In this document: piece by piece, positions 53,962 through 61,801 of the stretch
Layout: every line of letters starts with the position of its first letter
Position numbering within the stretch: position 1 is the stretch's first letter
NCBI GenBank assembly: GCA_964597045.1
Contig: CAZQWE010000003.1
Span: forward strand, 186,001-250,000
From: UBA9655 sp964597045
Lineage (GTDB): Bacteria; Pseudomonadota; Alphaproteobacteria; UBA9655
DNA length: 64,000 nt
Reading direction: 5' to 3'
Translations under genes and position numbers: made by a program
The notes under the pieces: model-generated
Database searches by the model: none
Seen by the model: only the letters and a program-made list of their open reading frames with translations
What the model was told of the DNA's origin: nothing

Positions 53962-54648
53962 ATGAGAATAGTATGTATTCAACATGTAGACTTTGAAACA
54001 CCAGGTATCATTCAAGAATGGGCTCAAGACAAGGGCTTTGCCTTTCAAATCCTTAAGCCCTATCAAGGGGATACCTTTCCCAACTCCGATGAGTTTGATG
54101 GGTTGATTTCAATGGGTGGCCCCCAAAGCCCGCGGGATGCGATTCAACTTCCCTATCTTCAGCAAGAGATCGACTTTATCAGAGAGACGGTTGCTGCCAA
54201 AAAGCACACCTTGGGATTTTGCTTAGGGGCTCAGCTCATTGGGGAAGCTTTGGGAGGGAGGACAGGACGAAGCCCTGAGAAGGAAGTTGGCGTTTATCCC
54301 ATTATGCTGACTGAAGATGGAAAACGAGATCCTCTCTTTCAAGGGTTACCTGCTTCGTTTCCTGTCATCCATTGGCACAACGATATGCCAGGATTTACGG
54401 AAGGAGCTATATTACTTGCCTCAAGCGAAGGATGTCCGGTTCAAGCTTACCGCTATGGACCTCGTGTTTACGGTCTTCAGTTCCATATGGAAATAACAAA
54501 AAAGGGTATTGAAGATCTTATTTCTAATGTGCCTGATGATCTAAAGTCCAGCCGCTTTACCCAATCTAAGGATGAGCTTCTGTCACAAGACTATGGGTCC
54601 ATCAACCTGATGATGCTTCACCTTTTGGAGCGATTTGTTGCTTTGTAA
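53962..54648 (+). CDS. Class I glutamine amidotransferase-like protein
   Basis: A 228-residue protein of the GMP synthase glutaminase-like family. The nucleophile elbow LGFCLGAQLIGEALGG holds the catalytic cysteine near residue 88, and the His-Glu pair is in LQFHMEIT. Such stand-alone proteins hydrolyse glutamine or gamma-glutamyl compounds (for example gamma-glutamyl polyamines); the real substrate is unknown. GTGA-type bases before the ATG give a weak ribosome binding site. Confidence 0.88.
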   Translation: MRIVCIQHVDFETPGIIQEWAQDKGFAFQILKPYQGDTFPNSDEFDGLISMGGPQSPRDAIQLPYLQQEIDFIRETVAAKKHTLGFCLGAQLIGEALGGRTGRSPEKEVGVYPIMLTEDGKRDPLFQGLPASFPVIHWHNDMPGFTEGAILLASSEGCPVQAYRYGPRVYGLQFHMEITKKGIEDLISNVPDDLKSSRFTQSKDELLSQDYGSINLMMLHLLERFVAL

Positions 54649-54655
54649 GATATTA

Positions 54656-54891
54656 GAAACAAAACAAATTAAAAGTGTTGAGCTGAACCTTTGAAAGTTG
54701 TCATAAATCCGATGAATTGAAAACAATGCTATCTTCGGCCAAGTGACTTCGAAAAAATGAGTTATTTCCTTTCGAAACTTTTTTCCAGACTTGAAGAATC
54801 TGTAGTTTCGAACATTTTTACTAATGACCTTCTATAATCGCTCAATTGGATTCAGATTTGGACTGTAAGGAGGTGGTAGTGTAACTCTATT
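54656..54891 (-). pseudogene. IS630-family transposase C-terminal remnant
   Basis: The minus strand reads LPPPYSPNLNPIERL, an in-frame stop, then KVISKNVRNYRFF and FFEVTWPKIALFS. This is the C-terminal DDE_3 block of IS630 transposases, where the motif is normally PYSPxLNPIExLW; the stop replaces the Trp codon. Upstream the frame hits further stops, so only about 80 codons remain. It fills the 54649-54969 gap. Confidence 0.75.
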
Positions 54892-54969
54892 TCTCGCTTA
54901 CTAACACCCTCTCGCATAATATGGCTGATATTGTAAGGGGTTCTTTTCTACTTTCTTCCCAGGTTGAAA

Positions 54970-55269
54970 CTAATCATCATTGCCAAATTTAGAATCCATA
55001 GATCCCTCATCTCCACCTGGCTCTGATTTGTCTGAATCCGGAGCTGCTTGTTTATTAACAGCGGGACTGCTTGGTGCCGGGGGAGCAGCCGGTTGAGCAG
55101 CCGGGGGAGTCTCATTGGGGGTAAAAGTGCTAGTGCCATCACTACGGATTTGAACTCTACCTCCCCAACCAAAACCAGCAACATTAATGATATCAGATTC
55201 ATCATTAGGTAGAGCATCGGCAACGGTTACTTGTGTAAGTATTGTTGCAGCAAGAAAAAACATTTTCAT
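54970..55269 (-). CDS. Small exported Pro/Ala-rich protein
   Basis: A 99-residue protein with a signal peptide (about residues 1-19, ending ADA) and a low-complexity, Pro-, Ala-, Asp- and Ser-rich mature chain with an acidic tail. A GTGAGGATGA ribosome binding site lies just upstream of the ATG. No family is recognised. The disordered sequence would suit a surface or periplasmic linker protein. It sits next to an IS630 remnant. Confidence 0.55.
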   Translation of the reverse strand: MKMFFLAATILTQVTVADALPNDESDIINVAGFGWGGRVQIRSDGTSTFTPNETPPAAQPAAPPAPSSPAVNKQAAPDSDKSEPGGDEGSMDSKFGNDD

Positions 55270-55514
55270 TTCATCCTCACAATAAGATTTATAAGTTTAT
55301 ATTATAATAAATATAATTAATATGATATTAACAAAAATATATATTTGGTCTATACAATATACCTGAGTATTATTAATAAAGAGGGACAAAGATACTATCA
55401 GTTATTTTTTGAGTTTATCCGCTTAACTATTTTTGTTAAGCATCTCTCCCTGTCATGTTTTGTCTCCTTCTGATATACTTCTCTAAAGAATGTATTGAAG
55501 GAAAATGGGGTCGA

Positions 55515-56171
55515 ATGTCACAGATAAAAGTTTCAGCTTCTCTTCTTGCAGCAGATTTTGCACGACTTGGTGAGGAAATAAAAGCCGTTGAACCATATGT
55601 AGACATGATTCATTTGGATGTTATGGATGGCCACTTCGTACCAAATCTGAGTTTTGGAGCACCTGTCATTGAGAAGCTTCGGTCTTGGACTTCACTTCCT
55701 TTCGATGTTCATTTAATGATTGCGCCTGTGGATCCACTTCTCAAGGATTTCGCAAAGGCTGGTGCAAATCTTATTACCGTTCACCCCGAATCAGGTCCCC
55801 ACATTTACCGTACCTTACAAGAAATCAAGGACTTGGGATGTGAGGCCGGAGTTTGCTTAAATCCTGGAACCCCTGTTGAGATACTCCGTCCCTTACTTCC
55901 CATAGTTGATCTCGTGCTGGTGATGACCGTGAACCCAGGTTTTGGAGGGCAAGCTTTTCTGGAAAGTGGTCTGCAAAAGATAATGGAGGTTCGCTCTATC
56001 ATAAAAGATTCAGGCAGAAAGATAAGGATTTCTGTTGATGGAGGTATTACTCCTCAAACAGCCCCAAGAGTACTTGAGGCTGGTTCGGATATTCTTGTTG
56101 CAGGGACATCCATTTTTAATGGGAATCCTCAGGAATATAAAGCAAGGATACAAAGCTTAAAAGGAGTATGA
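55515..56171 (+). CDS. rpe: Ribulose-phosphate 3-epimerase
   Basis: This enzyme interconverts ribulose-5-phosphate and xylulose-5-phosphate. The 218-residue TIM barrel starts KVSASLLAADFARLGEE and has HLDVMDGHFVPN, DVHLMI, MTVNPGFGGQ and VDGGI. ATG 55515 begins the family-typical sequence; the longer frame from 55455 adds an unrelated hydrophobic stretch. Its stop directly adjoins the stop of the convergent aldolase gene. Confidence 0.95.
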   Translation: MSQIKVSASLLAADFARLGEEIKAVEPYVDMIHLDVMDGHFVPNLSFGAPVIEKLRSWTSLPFDVHLMIAPVDPLLKDFAKAGANLITVHPESGPHIYRTLQEIKDLGCEAGVCLNPGTPVEILRPLLPIVDLVLVMTVNPGFGGQAFLESGLQKIMEVRSIIKDSGRKIRISVDGGITPQTAPRVLEAGSDILVAGTSIFNGNPQEYKARIQSLKGV

Positions 56172-56933
56172 CTACTCCCTATACGATCTATCAATCCTAT
56201 CAAGCTTTCGCATGAGAGCTGTAAAGTCCCTTATACCAAAATTTGGCTCGAACTCGCGGACATCGATTGCGGCTTTCTCACAAACTGCAGGTGATGGGAT
56301 GATAAGATTCTGACCTCCAGAAAGTGCAGCAACCTGAACTCTACAGGCCTGTTCCAAGAAATACATATAAAGGAAGGCTTCATGAATTGTGGCTCCACAA
56401 GTCAGTGTTCCATGATTTCGCAGAATCATGGCTCTCTTTTCCCCGAGATCCCCTGCCAAACTGCAGCCTTGTCGATCATTCTCGAGTGTTAAAGAATCAT
56501 AAGGATGATAGGCTAGGCGATTATAAAAGTGGAAGGAAAATTGACTTATGGGAAGAAGACCAGACTCCATGGCAGAAACGGCAACACCAGCTGTGGTATG
56601 GAGATGAAAAACTGCATTTATGTCAGGGCGTGCTTTATAAATGTTCCCGTGAATAACATATCCTGTTTGATTATATTGTGCCTCCTGACCTTCAAGGACC
56701 TTGCCCTCAACTGAGACTTTTAAGAGGGAGGAAGCCGTGACCTCCTCAAATAACTCTCCAAAGGGATAAATCAAATAAGTATCCGTCCCAGGTAACCGTG
56801 CAGACAGATGTGTGTATGTTAAATCATCCATCTTCAGCATGGCAAAGATTCTGTACGCTGCAGCTAGGTCGCAACGCAATTGTTTCTCTTGTGTCGCTTC
56901 TTTAAGATCATAGAAAGATAAAACTTGTTTCAT
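56172..56933 (-). CDS. Class II aldolase/adducin family protein
   Basis: A 253-residue zinc-dependent aldolase-fold protein. Visible motifs are LTYTHLSARLPGTDTYLI, the metal-binding AVFHLHTTAGVAVSA, and LRNHGTLTCGATI. Members act on fuculose-, ribulose- or related sugar phosphates, but this adducin-like group is mostly uncharacterised. ATG 56933 follows GGAG at six bases and is preferred over the ATG four codons earlier. Confidence 0.88.
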   Translation of the reverse strand: MKQVLSFYDLKEATQEKQLRCDLAAAYRIFAMLKMDDLTYTHLSARLPGTDTYLIYPFGELFEEVTASSLLKVSVEGKVLEGQEAQYNQTGYVIHGNIYKARPDINAVFHLHTTAGVAVSAMESGLLPISQFSFHFYNRLAYHPYDSLTLENDRQGCSLAGDLGEKRAMILRNHGTLTCGATIHEAFLYMYFLEQACRVQVAALSGGQNLIIPSPAVCEKAAIDVREFEPNFGIRDFTALMRKLDRIDRSYRE

Positions 56934-57042
56934 AAAGTACTCCATTATTATTGGTTTTAATGAGGGTCTTAACCCTCTGTCGGAGATATTAGCACATGAA
57001 ATTTATGATTCAATATATTTGATAAAGAATATGAAAAATTTA

Positions 57043-57594
57043 TTAAGTCCAGAATGCAACCTTAGGCCTTATATCGATATGCACAAAGTTTGACTTTGGA
57101 TAATAACCTACACCGCCGGCCTTTAAAGATCTTGCAGCGTTTGATAGTTCCTTGAGAGGAACGCCATCCATCCTGAGGTCAATGGCTTTCCCTTTGAGAT
57201 GCATGCTATTCTTTGCAACACCCTTACTGGCCCTATGCATCTTTTCATTCGATTCCTTTGATCTATAGCCACAGATAATTTGAAAGGGATCCTGTTTTCC
57301 CAAGGTGGACCCAAGCTTATGCATGAGATCAAAGAGTTGAGGATCCATGGGATGCTCTTTGCTATTTCGTCTGTCTCGTAGCAAATAGGAAAGGTGTTTG
57401 AGAGCTTTTTCATCATAAGACCCATTTTTCCAGTAAACACCCTCGAAATCTTCCCCATTATGAATATTAAGCAAGGCAAGCTTCCGTGAAGGAACAACGA
57501 GTGATGCAGCTGATAAAGGAGCCACAGCTGTAACGGCCATGAAAGATGAAGCTAGCGTCAGAAACTTACGTCTTGACAGACTAAGATTATCCAT
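57043..57594 (-). CDS. MepK/YcbK-like murein peptidase with Tat-type signal
   Basis: A 183-residue protein of the DUF882 (peptidase M15-like) family, related to E. coli YcbK/MepK, which cleaves peptidoglycan cross-links. The N-terminus LSRRKFLTLASS is a twin-arginine signal, followed by the catalytic domain with SMHLKGKAIDLRM (His and Asp zinc ligands) and VHIDIRP (third ligand). Length matches the family (about 180). Confidence 0.9.
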   Translation of the reverse strand: MDNLSLSRRKFLTLASSFMAVTAVAPLSAASLVVPSRKLALLNIHNGEDFEGVYWKNGSYDEKALKHLSYLLRDRRNSKEHPMDPQLFDLMHKLGSTLGKQDPFQIICGYRSKESNEKMHRASKGVAKNSMHLKGKAIDLRMDGVPLKELSNAARSLKAGGVGYYPKSNFVHIDIRPKVAFWT

Positions 57595-57740
57595 TTTTTA
57601 CCCTCCATATATAAACACTCATTTTCTTAATACAGCCCGATTGTTTTCAGGGCAAGTGTTAATACTGCATGGACGTTTTTCGTCCTACTCGACGACCAGA
57701 AGGATTTCTGGTATTTTGGAGAAAAGGACGAAGGAAACAA

Positions 57741-58343
57741 ATGAAAAGACACGCTCTATTGCTTTTAACTGGGTTACTCGCAGGTTGTTCCATCCTGGGA
57801 GGAAGTGAGCCACTACCTCTTTATACACTCAAAAGTGAGTGTGTTGAGCATTCTCCTGTTTTTTTAGATGTTTTAGCTGTTGATGTTCCCTTGAGTGAAG
57901 CGAGTCTTAATACAGACAGAATTTCCGTAACTCCTTCGCCCTATAGAAGGGATTATTTAGCAGATGGTCAATGGCCTGACCGCCTCCCTAAAGTTCTGCA
58001 GGAGGTTTTTATTGAGAGCTTCAGTCAACGTTGGGGTGGAGCCCATGTTACGCGTCTGAGTTCAGGTCTTCAAGCCCAGTATATCCTTCAGTCAGACATT
58101 ATAGATTTTTCTGTTGAAAATTTAGAAGCTGATAAACCTAAAATTCATATCAAAATATTGATGAAACTCGTCGATCTACAACAAAGAACAATATTGAGTT
58201 CCCAGCTATTTGAGGAGAGCATCTGCCTTGAAAGTTCATCTCTGCAGAACATTGTTGGAGGATTTAATTCAGCCCTTCATACTTCTATAGACAAGTCAAT
58301 CGCTTGGTTGGAAAGTCTAACTCTTAAAAGAAAGCCGTCTTAA
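57741..58343 (+). CDS. ABC-type transport auxiliary lipoprotein (PqiC-like)
   Basis: A 200-residue lipoprotein with signal peptide and lipobox LLAGC (Cys near residue 17), followed by EPLPLYTLKSE and a conserved beta-rich domain of the ABC_trans_aux/PqiC family, which works with Mce/MlaD-type lipid transporters. The usual mlaEFD partners are absent here. ATG 57741 follows AAGGAAAC and begins the signal peptide; the upstream frame extension is not credible. Its end overlaps the convergent marC gene by 20 bases. Confidence 0.82.
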   Translation: MKRHALLLLTGLLAGCSILGGSEPLPLYTLKSECVEHSPVFLDVLAVDVPLSEASLNTDRISVTPSPYRRDYLADGQWPDRLPKVLQEVFIESFSQRWGGAHVTRLSSGLQAQYILQSDIIDFSVENLEADKPKIHIKILMKLVDLQQRTILSSQLFEESICLESSSLQNIVGGFNSALHTSIDKSIAWLESLTLKRKPS

Positions 58344-58947
58344 TACCAGAAATAATAAACTGGGTCGCAAGAGCCGTCAGAATTATTCCAAAAACACGGG
58401 TGATCACATTGGAACCTGTAACGCCTAATATCTTCTGAATAAAACTCGCAGACCTCAAGAAAACAAAGGTTATTAACATAACAAGCAGAATAATCCCCAC
58501 TAAAATCGCTTGGTGCATATAAGACGGCTCACCCTCTTGCATCAGAAGGACAACCGTGGTCAGAGCGCCAGGACCTGAAATAAGAGGAATCGCAAGGGGG
58601 AAGACGGTGATGTCTTTACCGCTAATGGCTTCCTTTTCTTCACCTGGCGTTGTTGAAGTCATACCCGTGTGATGGGCAACGACCATTTCAACAGCCGCGA
58701 TCATTAATAAAAAGCCTCCAGCAATCTGAAAGGCAGCTTCACTAATTCCCATGAGTTTGAGGAGAATCTCTCCCCCAAAAGCAAATACGAGAAGAAGAAT
58801 AAAGGAAATCCAACATGCACGACTCGCGCTTTTATTGCGGTCATGGGTTGTCATTCTTCCTGTCAATGACATAAAAACAGGGACCAATGCCACAGGATCA
58901 ATAATGACAAAAAGACTAACAAAAGCATTGAGATAAGAGTTCATCAT
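58324..58947 (-). CDS. MarC family integral membrane protein
   Basis: A 207-residue membrane protein with six hydrophobic helices and the family features FVSLFVIIDPVALVPVFMSLT and FPLAIPLISGPGALTTVVLL. MarC proteins have no confirmed substrate. The start is placed at ATG 58947 (followed by a second ATG), where the family homology begins; the 18 residues encoded upstream look unrelated. Confidence 0.85.
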   Translation of the reverse strand: MMNSYLNAFVSLFVIIDPVALVPVFMSLTGRMTTHDRNKSASRACWISFILLLVFAFGGEILLKLMGISEAAFQIAGGFLLMIAAVEMVVAHHTGMTSTTPGEEKEAISGKDITVFPLAIPLISGPGALTTVVLLMQEGEPSYMHQAILVGIILLVMLITFVFLRSASFIQKILGVTGSNVITRVFGIILTALATQFIISGIKTAFF

Positions 58948-59054
58948 GGCGTGAGAATACCTGAAATGCCTCAACCATGAAAGAAGAATTCCGAAATTCA
59001 CAAAATTTTAATGCTAAATGAGTATAGTCGTAAATACAGAGGGAGAATTGCAAA

Positions 59055-59507
59055 ATGCATACCACGCTTGATGTCCTCATTAAAGGAAAAGGGGCTAATG
59101 TTGTAAAGGGAAAGCCAAAGGATACAGTTTATGAGTGTGTCCTTCGAATGGTCCATGCCCGTATCGGTGGCCTTTTGATCATGGAAGGTGACAAGATGGT
59201 CGGTATATTTACGGAGAGAGATCTTCTTGTAAGTGTCGTGGCTAAGAAGAAAGATCCCCTTATTACGCCGGTTTATGAAGTGATGAATACTGAGGTTATC
59301 TGTGTTTCACCAAAAACAACGACTGAAGAAGCCATGGCCATTATGACAGAGAAGAGAGTCAGGCACTTACCTGTGCTTGAGGACTCAAAGCTTCATGGAC
59401 TCATCTCTATAGGTGACGTCACAAAATGGATTAGTATGAGTCACACAAAACAAGCTCAAGATATCGATGATTTAATTAGATTTATCAATGGTGGATATAG
59501 TGCCTGA
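59055..59507 (+). CDS. CBS domain-pair protein
   Basis: A 150-residue protein made of two CBS domains, adenosyl-nucleotide sensors. The first holds GGLLIMEGDKMVGIFTERDLL and the second RHLPVLEDSKLHGLISIGDVTKW. Alphaproteobacterial homologues of this length are common and of unknown partner. It lies 45 bases before the longer citrate synthase frame and might share its promoter. Confidence 0.88.
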   Translation: MHTTLDVLIKGKGANVVKGKPKDTVYECVLRMVHARIGGLLIMEGDKMVGIFTERDLLVSVVAKKKDPLITPVYEVMNTEVICVSPKTTTEEAMAIMTEKRVRHLPVLEDSKLHGLISIGDVTKWISMSHTKQAQDIDDLIRFINGGYSA

Positions 59508-59573
59508 GTTTGGCACTTTTCTGCTGGAGAAAACGCTGGTACAATCAGCCGTATGGAAAGGGAGACTCAAATC

Positions 59574-60908
59574 ATGGCACCGTTTTTTCTAGAGGAAGAG
59601 AATAATCTTGCCCATCTTGAGTTTCTACCAGGCAAACCTGGAGGCTCAAAGGATATTAACCTTCCCGTTCTCCATGGAACACTGGGGCCGTCCGTTTTGA
59701 ATATTCAGCAGCTTTACACTGAAACAGGTTGCTTTACCTACGATCCAGGCTTTACCTCAACCGCGAGCTGTGATTCCAAAATTACCTTTATTGATGGCGA
59801 AAAAGGAATTCTCCTTCACAGGGGCTATCCTATTGAAGAGCTTGCAGAAAGGAGCAATTTCCTGGAAGTTGCTTATCTTCTCATGGAAGGTGAATTGCCT
59901 ACAAAGGAAGAGTATGACGCCTTCCATTATAACATCGTTCACCATACCATGGTGCATGAACAGCTCAGGAATTTCTATAGTGGCTTCCGAAGGGACGCTC
60001 ACCCGATGGCCGTGATGGTTGGAGTGGTGGGAGCTTTGTCTGCATTTTATCATGACAGTCTTGATATTCACGATCCTCGCCAGAGAGAAATTGCCTCACA
60101 TCGCTTGATCGCAAAAATGCCAACAATTGCGGCCATGGCCTATAAGTATTCCGTCGGTCAACCTTTTGCTTACCCAAAAAATGACTTGGGATATGCTGAG
60201 AATTTCATTCACATGATGTTCTCAACGCCTGCAGAGCCTTATAAAGTTAATCCTGTTGTTGCCAATGCCCTTGATAAAATCCTGATTCTTCATGCAGATC
60301 ACGAACAAAATGCGTCGACCTCAACGGTTCGGATGGCAGGGTCGAGCGGGGCCAATCCTTTTGCTTGCATGGCAGCGGGAATTGCTTGTCTCTGGGGGCC
60401 TGCCCACGGGGGTGCGAATGAGGCTGTTTTAACGATGCTCAGGCAGATTGGTAGTAAAGATAGGATTCCTGAGTTTATAAAGAGAGCCAAGGATAAGAAT
60501 GATCCCTTTAGACTAATGGGATTTGGCCACCGGGTTTATAAAAACTATGATCCTCGTGCGAGTGTTCTCCGGAAAGCTTCTCAAGAAGTGTTGGAGGAGC
60601 TTGGATACAAGGATGAACCTCTCCTAGATCTTGCGAAAGAGCTTGAGAAAATCGCTCTCGAAGATCCGTATTTCGTCGAGAAAAAACTCTACCCGAATGT
60701 GGATTTCTATTCGGGCATTATCTTTAAAGCTATGGGCATTCCAACTTCAATGTTTACAGTTATCTTTGCGATGGCGCGAACGGTGGGATGGATTGCCCAA
60801 TGGATGGAGATGATCGGAGATCCGAATCAAAAGATTGGTAGGCCTCGTCAGCTTTACACAGGCCATACTACTCGTCATTATGTTCCCATGTCTCAGAGGA
60901 AATCATAA
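59574..60908 (+). CDS. gltA: Citrate synthase
   Basis: Citrate synthase joins acetyl-CoA and oxaloacetate at the entry of the TCA cycle. The 444-residue hexameric-type enzyme has HADHEQNAST, the AHGGANEAVL block, GFGHRVYKNYDPRA and the catalytic Asp in NVDFYSGII. ATG 59574 lies after an AAAGGGAGA site and is preferred over ATG 59553, which has none. It receives acetyl-CoA from the liu pathway encoded earlier in the window. Confidence 0.96.
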   Translation: MAPFFLEEENNLAHLEFLPGKPGGSKDINLPVLHGTLGPSVLNIQQLYTETGCFTYDPGFTSTASCDSKITFIDGEKGILLHRGYPIEELAERSNFLEVAYLLMEGELPTKEEYDAFHYNIVHHTMVHEQLRNFYSGFRRDAHPMAVMVGVVGALSAFYHDSLDIHDPRQREIASHRLIAKMPTIAAMAYKYSVGQPFAYPKNDLGYAENFIHMMFSTPAEPYKVNPVVANALDKILILHADHEQNASTSTVRMAGSSGANPFACMAAGIACLWGPAHGGANEAVLTMLRQIGSKDRIPEFIKRAKDKNDPFRLMGFGHRVYKNYDPRASVLRKASQEVLEELGYKDEPLLDLAKELEKIALEDPYFVEKKLYPNVDFYSGIIFKAMGIPTSMFTVIFAMARTVGWIAQWMEMIGDPNQKIGRPRQLYTGHTTRHYVPMSQRKS

Positions 60909-61052
60909 ATGGCGCGAGGACCTTATTTTAAAAAAGGTTTGTCCCCTAAATATTCTGAAATACGCGATTATCTTCCAAAACCACGCACGAAAGGCCTTCT
61001 CCTCTGCTTAGGGGGTATGATCGTGATCTGTTTGGGAATCATCAGTTTATAA
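60909..61052 (+). CDS. 47-residue single-span membrane peptide
   Basis: An ATG begins directly after the gltA stop and opens 47 codons: a basic N-terminal half (ARGPYFKKGLSPKYSEIR, with LPKPRTKG) followed by one hydrophobic helix (LLLCLGGMIVICLGIISL). The contiguous position suggests translational coupling with gltA. No family is recognised; the positive-inside arrangement fits an inner-membrane peptide facing the cytoplasm. Confidence 0.55.
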   Translation: MARGPYFKKGLSPKYSEIRDYLPKPRTKGLLLCLGGMIVICLGIISL

Positions 61053-61059
61053 ACCCCTC

Positions 61060-61088
61060 TTGATTTGGAACCCTGGAACAGGTAATGT
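61060..61088 (+). promoter_or_regulatory. Possible promoter of tRNA-Leu
   Basis: TTGATT at 61060-61065 and TAATGT at 61083-61088 are separated by 17 bases, ending nine bases before the tRNA. The short leader makes this only a weak candidate; read-through from the gltA operon is an alternative. Confidence 0.3.
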
Positions 61089-61097
61089 CAGCCCTGT

Positions 61098-61183
61098 GCC
61101 CGCTTGGTGGAATGGTAGACACAACAGACTTAAAATCTGTCGATCGAAAGGTCGTGCCAGTTCGAGTCTGGCAGCGGGCACCA
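61098..61183 (+). tRNA. tRNA-Leu (TAA anticodon)
   Basis: An 86-nt class II tRNA: acceptor GCCCGCT with complement at AGCGGGC, anticodon stem ACAGA/TCTGT around loop CTTAAAA (anticodon TAA), a variable arm (TCGATCGAAAGGTCGT) and T arm GCCAGTTCGAGTCTGGC. CCA is encoded and merges into the following repeat. Confidence 0.95.
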
Positions 61184-61279
61184 GCCTTCGCCCTTACGGG
61201 CTACGGCTGGCGAGCCAGCCAGGAGACCGTTAGGGCGGAGGCTGCCCGACGTAGCTTTAGCGAAGGCGGGCTGCACAAG
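61181..61279. repeat. tRNA 3'-end palindromic repeat, copy after tRNA-Leu
   Basis: This copy begins at the tRNA CCA and matches 34780-34879. Its left stretch CAGCCTTCGCCCTTACGG is nearly the inverse complement of CCGTTAGGGCGGAGGCTG further right (16 of 18 positions), so a large hairpin forms directly after the tRNA. It may serve as terminator or processing site, or be a mobile repeat that targets tRNA ends. Confidence 0.8.
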
Positions 61280-61319
61280 ACCTAAGCCAGCTTTTCGTAA
61301 CAAAAGTCGCCATTGGCTT

Positions 61320-61331
61320 CTCGCAATGACG
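61320..61331. repeat. Solitary MITE end
   Basis: CTCGCAATGACG here is identical to the right terminal repeat of the MITE at 42281-42373, but no matching left end is found nearby. It is probably a decayed copy. The rest of the 61184-61507 gap shows no gene apart from the tRNA-end repeat. Confidence 0.45.
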
Positions 61332-61507
61332 GTTCTTTTTCTGATTGTTTTAATAATATAGATAAACGATTACGTCCTCTATTCGGCTCAGTGAATCCCT
61401 ATGCGTGAAATGAAGTATTGAAACGTATTTCTAATAATATTTTAATAAATATATGTTAGTGTTTATATCATAAATAAATGAAGTATGAACAAATTGGATT
61501 GAATGAC

Positions 61508-61762
61508 ATGAGAAATACAATATATATTCTATTGATTTTTCTATATTCTATTTCATGTCTTCACGCTGGCGGAGGTAATGGGAGACGTATTTCAAAAGAA
61601 GAAAAGCCAGAAGTATTCATTATGAAACAACTTGGCCCTAATCCTCAACAGGAAGAAGATCTTACTGAAAAAGAGGTTAGACAAATGATAGCTGACACGA
61701 TTTATTTTAATTCGACAATGGATAGAAGAATGGAAGCCGGTCGAAAAAATGGTCTGTGGTAA
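61508..61762 (+). CDS. Small exported protein of unknown function
   Basis: An 84-residue protein whose start is taken at ATG 61508 so that it opens with a signal peptide (NTIYILLIFLYSISCLHAG, cleavage probably after HA). The mature part is short, charged and contains DLTEKEVRQMIADTI, a likely helix. No family is recognised. It is one of three exported orphans in the next 2 kb. Confidence 0.55.
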   Translation: MRNTIYILLIFLYSISCLHAGGGNGRRISKEEKPEVFIMKQLGPNPQQEEDLTEKEVRQMIADTIYFNSTMDRRMEAGRKNGLW

Positions 61763-61801
61763 GTAATAATAGAGTGAGTCTCAAGAGTTCATTCCCTTTA
61801 C

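Noticed and set aside
61085..61285. 66-codon ORF over tRNA-Leu and its repeat
   Set aside because: The sequence is fully explained by the tRNA and the palindromic element.
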